NCBI GenBank assembly: GCA_021014325.1
Contig: CM037472.1
Coordinates: 31,396,234-31,460,233 of the forward strand
Source of the DNA: Plazaster borealis
Lineage: Eukaryota > Echinodermata > Asteroidea > Forcipulatida > Labidiasteridae
Direction: 5' to 3'
DNA: 64,000 nt
The first letter of the stretch is position 1, and every line of letters starts with the position of its first letter. Below are positions 57,569 to 64,000 of the stretch, in pieces. The position numbers and the translations under genes were made by a program. Under the pieces are notes generated by a model, which did not search any database, was not told where the DNA came from, and worked only from the letters and a program-made list of their open reading frames with translations.

Positions 57569-60500
57569 GCCCAACCAAGGAAGAGAATCAGTCAAAGGTA
57601 TGGAAAGTAAACTTACCCCCATGTTGGTTTGTATGCCCAAATGAGAATCGGTTCATTCATTGAACACATGAAACATGAAATGGTGTTGACAGCCATGGAA
57701 ATTGGACTTAGAGCGTTGGCTGAGCGTCATCGGTTATTTTGTTTGTTTAATATGATTCTCCTATAAGTATAAGGCACGCATTGGCATGGTTGCCTTGCCA
57801 GTAGATTTCTTTTAATAAGCTCCGTTTCCCTGCCTCTAATATTGGCATGGAGGAATAGGCAAACCTCGCTGGATGAACAAAGAACGGCTTTTACAATGAT
57901 ATATTCACATATCAATATCGTGTGCGATTGGTGAACATGCTCTGTGGGGAACCGGCGACCGTGTGAGTGCACATTGCACGTTTGCCCTAGTGCCCGCCAA
58001 CCTATCTTATATGGAGAAGTCAAGCCGGGTATAGTTTGCAGTCGATAGCACTGTGTGTTAATTGAAGATATTTTACCCCGTTTCTGTGGGAGTAGCAATG
58101 GGTAGAGGAAGAGAGGAGTTGAGTACGTGTGCCAGATCAGCAAAAGCGATCCTGATGCGTCATCAGTAGGGGATTTCCCCCGTCCCACAAGCTCCAAAGC
58201 TCGGTGCAGAAGGCTCGAAATCGTCGGTGGGTCTCTGTCTCTCCCCTTTGCCCACTATAGCTGGGTATTGATCGAAAGGTAAATTGCTAGGCATGTTTGG
58301 CTATATTTCTCGCACGGCTTTGCCTGTGGGAATACTTGGCCAATGGGTCGCTGGGCCAAGACTGCAGTTACCACAGATATTCAGCCTCGCCGGGTAGGTC
58401 CAGCGCTGATATAAAAAAAAAAGAGAAGAAGAAAAAACAATTATTATAATAGTAATAAACCTCCGCGTTATTCAGTATTCAGCCAACAGAATCGAGCATA
58501 ATGTAGTAATTTCAATCAAACCAAAACGTCAGATTCGTTTTGGAGTAGCGGCAGCAGAGGGATCACCTTAAAGAGATGCGACATTTAATTCAAATATCAA
58601 GTAATAAACCACATGGGAAACTGACTGGGTACATTTTATAAAACTTTTAATTTAAAGTTGTTTCTTGAAATAATGTAATGTTTATCATAAGTTGTATGCC
58701 ACTGTCCCGATGAATTATAGACCTTAATGTTCTAATACAACTCCAATGTCATAACTTGCATTTTCAATAAAACCCCATGGAATTTACGATAGCTTCTATT
58801 ATATCGATCTTAGTTACGCACATAAACAAAAGAGGCAATCAAGGCCCGTGTTGGGGTCATGACCCAAGAACGTCACAGGCTAGAGCAACGTTGATTGGCT
58901 AAAGGAAAGTACGCGTGCCGGTAGCAGACTGGCGTTGTTGTTAGTGCAACTAAAAAAGATCAACTAAATAACTTCGAAACCCGCTGCCTTTTTTTCAATT
59001 TCCTTGTCATGTACATAGCTTGTAACTCCACTGGAGTGTAAACACTTGTACAATACGCTTTCCTGACTCTGCTGGGATGGTAAATAAGCAATGAAGAGCT
59101 GTGTCACGTGACCACCTGCTGATTCACCGGTGTGCGATTGCTTGTTCACTTGTTACCATTGTTCAGATCTGGGCAGTGCGTATTTCTCATGTCAACTCAA
59201 ACTCAAACAGTTTAATTAAAACTAGGGATGAGCGCAAATACATGTGTACACAGTCCTTCAGTCACTTAATTTTTGTTCCTTCATATTAAGCCTAATTGCT
59301 GCGTCCATCGAGGAAATGTCATACTAACGAATCGTAATACAGCAAGCCCGGGTTTACCCAACATGCGCACGTACGGTGTAGTCAGTCCAGAGCCCCCACT
59401 GCCACGGTGTGCTGTCATATTGCAAGGCCTGCCTCGAGCGAAATTTACGCGGGAACAAAAAGGGTCGGATCAAATTGCGCCTGCTGACAATATTGCGCTA
59501 GCTTCTCCAACGTGTCGACTATCCCCCTCCTTTTATCGGGCATCCATGCGACACCAGGACTGCAATATATCGGTAGCCTTCAAATATTGAAATCTAAGCC
59601 AGTGGTTTGAAGATGTGCATGTTTGCTTTGGGTTCACCACCCCACTACCTTGCCAAGAGATCGTGAAATGGACGTGGGATCAGCTTTCTCTCTACACCAT
59701 CTCTCCCATCAATACGATACCCAAAGACCGAGCCACACCGTGCCTGGCTGGCAGGAAGCAGCGAGCGCCACTCACAGCTTATACCGTCCACTTCTCACTC
59801 CACTTCCCCCCCGTTGGATCCATCAAGTACCCTGCTAGCCGCTTACGTCTCGTGGTAGTTTCCCTAAGCTCTCTCGTACTCGTGACTAGTATTCCACTCC
59901 AATCGTTTATTGCTGCATAATTATCGTCACTTGCTAGAAGATCAGATGACAAATGCTGTAATTGCGTTTGTGCGTTCACCCTTTCCATGCGCGTTTTACT
60001 GATTTCCCCCACTCAGTACAGCCTTCCGTGGTCTATAAATAATTTAAAATCAGTTGCTCTTTAATTATTTTGCAAAAATCAGTCCTTGGACAGTTTTATA
60101 ACGAGGGTACATAATTGAGACATTTAACCTATGAAATGACCCTACTTTACTAATTACAGGCTCATGAAAATGTTCTTGACCCCCCCTTCCCCCAAAACGA
60201 ATAAATCATACGGACAAAGAAAATATAAATAAACGTCAAAATATCAACCGAATGGAAGACTATACTACAGTAGCTGCAGTATTTACCCGTACGTGATGGT
60301 GAGGCTGCTTACTCATTGTTCACACCATCAAAAACAATGCGAGGCTTCCGCAAATCTTCCCACCGAAAAAGGGTTGTGGAGTTAAGCGATCCACAGCCTC
60401 TCCGAAACAATGTGAAGACTACAAAACATTACAGGCAGGAGAAATATTCCAGTAATACAAGCGCCTTGGTCAGTTTGGGCTATCCACGCCCCCTTCCTCT

Positions 60501-60862
60501 TCCCTCTTCAGCAACGGTGCATCTAACTAACAAATCCCCGTGCACCCTTGTGATTGTTTTCACGAATGTTAAACAAAAGCATGTTGGTTTTAGGATTCTG
60601 ATTGTGAACTTCTTCATCTTCGATGAGACGTTTCAAGAAAAACGGGAATTTGAAAAAATAAATAATCAAAACTTAAGTGAGGCCCAACTCGTGTACAAAC
60701 ACAGTTACTGTTAATACTATAGCTTGCCGGGAGGAGGCGGGGAGGGGGGGGGGGCTACCCGCTCAGACGTTATACATAGTCATCATATTGTTATACACAG
60801 TCATGCAAAAAATAAATACATTTGTTTCATTAACTGAAATCTCAGAATTTTTGGTAGACCCA
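57569..60862. other. intergenic, no gene supported
   Basis: The longest frame, 156 residues at 57727-58197 on the minus strand, has no domain or family resemblance. GC-richer islands at about 57900-58400 and 59330-59960 may be regulatory. The rest is AT-rich. Confidence 0.4.
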
Positions 60863-61249
60863 TCAAGGTCAGTGTACACTTGTGGTAATTGGCAAAGACC
60901 AGTATCCTCACTTGGTGAATTCCAACATATGCATAAAATAACAAACCTGTGAAAATTTGGGCTCAGTCGGTCATCGAAGTTGCAAGAAAATATTGAAAGA
61001 AAAAACACCCTTGTTGCATAGAATTATGTGCTTTCAGATGCCTGAGAAAGGCTTCATGCCAGAAGCCTTTCTCATATTCAAATTTTGGAATGAAAATTTA
61101 CCTCGTTCTCTAAAACTACATTAATTCAAAGGGTGTCGTTTCTAAAATGACTTATAATATCAACACAACAGCTCTCCAGTGCTTTTTCGAGGAAGTTTTT
61201 ATGGTCATTTACTTGTGGAGTAATTACCAAAAGTACAGTCTGCCTTTAA
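60863..61249 (+). mobile_element. family A element with a different central palindrome
   Basis: The arms match family A (GTGTACACTTGTGGTAATTG, AACAAACCTGTGAAAATTTG, ATCGAAGTTGCAAGAAAAT, right end AAGTACAGTCTGCCT|TTAA). The centre is GAGAAAGGCTTC-ATGCCA-GAAGCCTTTCTC where the other copies have AACTTCTTGCAAGAAGTT. The left TTAA is decayed. Confidence 0.8.
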
Positions 61250-63630
61250 AACAATGAGAACAATGATACACGGCAGAATATAGTACACAATACAAAATAA
61301 ATAAAGGGTCTACAAGTACAAAATGAAGATGTATTTGCATAATAGTCGTACCTACATAATTTACAAACATCTCTGAAAAAAACCTTTGAAAAGAAAGTTA
61401 AACCGATCAAAATGCAGTGACATTGATTTTCCCCAGCCGTTTTGGCTATGCTACACCATCATGAACTACAGCACTTTAAAACAAAATCAAACGCTTTCCG
61501 GTTTGTCATTACCTTTACTTTCTTTAAAAATGACGCTTATCTAAATAAATCAAGTTATTTACACCTTCTTTTGTTAATTACAGTCTAACCAATGTAGTTT
61601 AATTTTTATTTAACTTTTTTAATTTGATATAAGAAAAATTGAGTGTACTTTTTGGGGGACAACGTTGTGTACGGTATGCCACTTCATTATAGGAACAAGC
61701 TGACATGTAAATCAAAGGGTTCCAACACTGTGGACATGAATTCATGTTAATTAACATGTTAATTAAATTAGTCTAAGTAACCATTTGGTTGGATCAACAA
61801 CACAACACACATAGACTAACGATCAATAGCGGCTTCTTGTTTTAATGTCCCCATGCCGAGATTTTTTTGATTTTTTTTAAAACGACCTAGTCATAATGGA
61901 AGGATAGATCGAACAGCCTAGATACCCCAACCGGGGCATGACGGGGACCAATCCGTGGAATGACACGCTCCGAATGTTAGTTCCACTCGATAAGCTGCCC
62001 TTCCAAGCGAAGGCAAACAGTGATAATAATACAAGACGTGCAAAATGGAAGAGTATCGCCCCATAAGCACGGTCGCCAGTGCCCACCAGGTTGCGCTCTT
62101 ACCAAACGGGAGTCGTCCGTTATTGCTTTTTCTTTTTTTACACGGGCAACGCAATGATAAATCAAGCGTGGTGTAACGATGACGCTGCCTTGCAGCAACC
62201 CCCCCCCCCCCTCCTGTATCAAACCAGGAAACATCCATCAAATATTCCCATCAACCCCCTTCACCTCTCTCTGCAATGAATTACGTTGTAAAGACCCTTC
62301 AGGGTACTGAAATATTGCATTGTACCGACGTCCCATTTGGACGTGTCTTTTTTTCTTTCTGTACAGATTTCTTCGATTTCCATCTACTAGCTTGTGCTAT
62401 CGGTAGATAGGACTCGCCGTAAGTGATTGTTTTTCGTGCAAGACCCAATACCCGTCACGCCTGACTGACTCGGCGCTGCATTTCCCCCTCCTTTCTGCGG
62501 CCTTGGTTGATGGGGAAACACTCTTCTTAGTTTCTCCTCCCCCACGGTTCGGTTCTTGTTTTCTCCCTCAATCTCCTTTTCCCACTTCCCCCCCCCCCCC
62601 CCCATCCACCATCGCGATCGATCAATAAACAGCAGCGACCGACAGAGATATCATCAGGCTCGGCTGTAATTTTGTGGTATGCCCCGCACGATATCTTGCA
62701 ATTACGACGTTCCAATGACAAGCAAATATGATTGTGTCCATTGTTTTGTGTTTTCTCGTCAATGAGCGGCTACAACAACCCATTGCCAGAATGAGCACAG
62801 GGTGAAATCATTGATTGTCCCATGTACTAAAAATTGATCAGCATGGCTTGATGCGAGCTAAACATTTAAAGTGATGCCTAATCCCGGTAGAATTATTACT
62901 ATGCAAACAAACTGCGTATGTACGTACATCTACAGAAAACTCCAGGCTGTGACTGTGATAGCACAGGGCAAGGTCCCTGCTTTATGATAGGGAGGCAAGC
63001 TTGACTGGTTGACGGCCGGGCTTCACCACTTATCCTACCGATCTTATCTCTGTGGTTAAACGTTGCTAATTTGTCTCTGGGGCATTGTTAATAGCAGCCC
63101 TCTCTTTAAAGACAAAGTCGTATGATTATTTTATGAATCTTTAACATCATGGTGTGGATCTAGAACGAACCCTTTCCTTTGGACCCTTTGTCGTCGTTTT
63201 GTGACCACTATAACTGTCATACCTCTCCCTCAATCAGATTTGCACACAATGTTTATGTTAATGTCAATAATGTGCCACCAATTTAAAACGTACTTTGGTT
63301 CGTTTTTTTAAGTCAACTGACAGATAGATGTAGATTTGTATGATACTCAAAAATAACTCAAGGGAATACACCTCCATTAAGTGTCATGGCAACGACAAAC
63401 AGTGAGTCAAAAATTTGCATAACCCATTCGATCTTTTTCTGCACTACTAAGCAGTTTCATTGAACAGTCGTTGTACAGAACGTATTCTTCCAGATGACGC
63501 GGTTAGCTGCTATGAATATCGGCATTTGTTATTCATCGTGACGTGTTTTAAATCTTATGGAAAAGTGTAACTGCATTTATTTACCCACAACTTCAACACT
63601 TGAATAGATCACTGTTGCGGTGCCCGCTGC
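61250..63630. other. intergenic, no gene seen
   Basis: Contains ATGTTAATTAACAT at 61744-61757, C runs at about 62199-62210 and 62588-62603, and a GC-richer block at about 61880-62700 that is open in several minus-strand frames (for example 61918-62241). None is recognised. Confidence 0.4.
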
Positions 63631-64000
63631 TTAAAGGTATGGTACACGTTTGGAAATTGTCAAAGAACAGTGTTCTCACTTGGTGTATCCCAACATATGC
63701 ATAAAATAACAAGCCTGTGAAAATTTGGGCTCAATTGGTCATCGAAGTTGCAAGAAAATTATGAAAGAAAAACACCCTTGTTGTACAAATTTGTGTGCTT
63801 TCAGATAGGAATAAAAACTTCTTGCAAGAAGTTTTTATTATTTTAGTGAGAAATTACCTCTTTCTCAAAAATTACGTTACTTCAGAGGGAGTCGTTTCTC
63901 ACAATGTTTTATACTACCAACAGCTCTCTGTTGCTCGTTACCAAGTCAGTTTTTATGTTGATATATATTTTAAGTAATTACCAAACGTGTACTGTGCCTT
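63631..64000 (+). mobile_element. family A element, reaching the window end
   Basis: TTAA|AGGTATGGTACACGTTTGG at the left. The centre is AACTTCTTGCAAGAAGTT. The right terminal ACCAAACGTGTACTGTGCCT is cut by the window edge before its TTAA. Very similar to the 17.3-kb copy. Confidence 0.9.

Noticed and set aside
57727..58197. 156-residue minus-strand open frame
   Set aside because: No recognisable domain or splice context; consistent with chance in a GC-richer island.

Overview
This is animal nuclear DNA, AT-rich and gene-poor, with one gene I can support: a six3/6 (optix) homeobox gene on the + strand. Its coding sequence is exon 1 (33271-33863) joined to exon 2 (40095-40305), giving 267 residues. 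The SIX domain and homeodomain are nearly colinear with vertebrate SIX3/SIX6. The dispersed repeats (TTAAAGG...CCTTTAA elements, GGGCCCAATTTCAT inverted repeats, ATAGACTGTGCAAG inverted repeats) look like those of echinoderm genomes. I infer an echinoderm, most likely a sea star, from remembered repeat style; no search was run.

Layout. 1-25.1 kb is a repeat-rich gene desert. It holds short non-autonomous DNA elements, a tRNA-derived SINE fragment, a LINE reverse-transcriptase remnant, two CAA/TTG trinucleotide arrays, and a minisatellite that was split by a transposon. 25.1-42.8 kb holds the gene and is almost free of these elements (one SINE at 29.6 kb). It contains GC-richer islands, a promoter-proximal block with two Pbx/Meis-like sites, and a 6.2-kb intron with an internal tandem duplication. 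42.8-64 kb is again a desert with elements, plus several GC-richer or motif-dense islands that are candidate cis-regulatory DNA.

The two most interesting observations are these. First, the six3/6 intron starts with a full-consensus GC donor (AG|GCAAGT), not GT. Only this donor joins the two reading frames into the family's NR-x-QHQ continuity, and a GT donor lies 4 nt downstream. Second, about 20 dispersed elements share TTAA|AGG ends and a central palindrome whose sequence differs between subfamilies while its symmetry is kept. One of them sits exactly in the TTAA of another element's terminal arm.

I found no operon, CRISPR array, phage or other multi-gene system. Most open frames here are short chance frames inside repeats or non-coding DNA.
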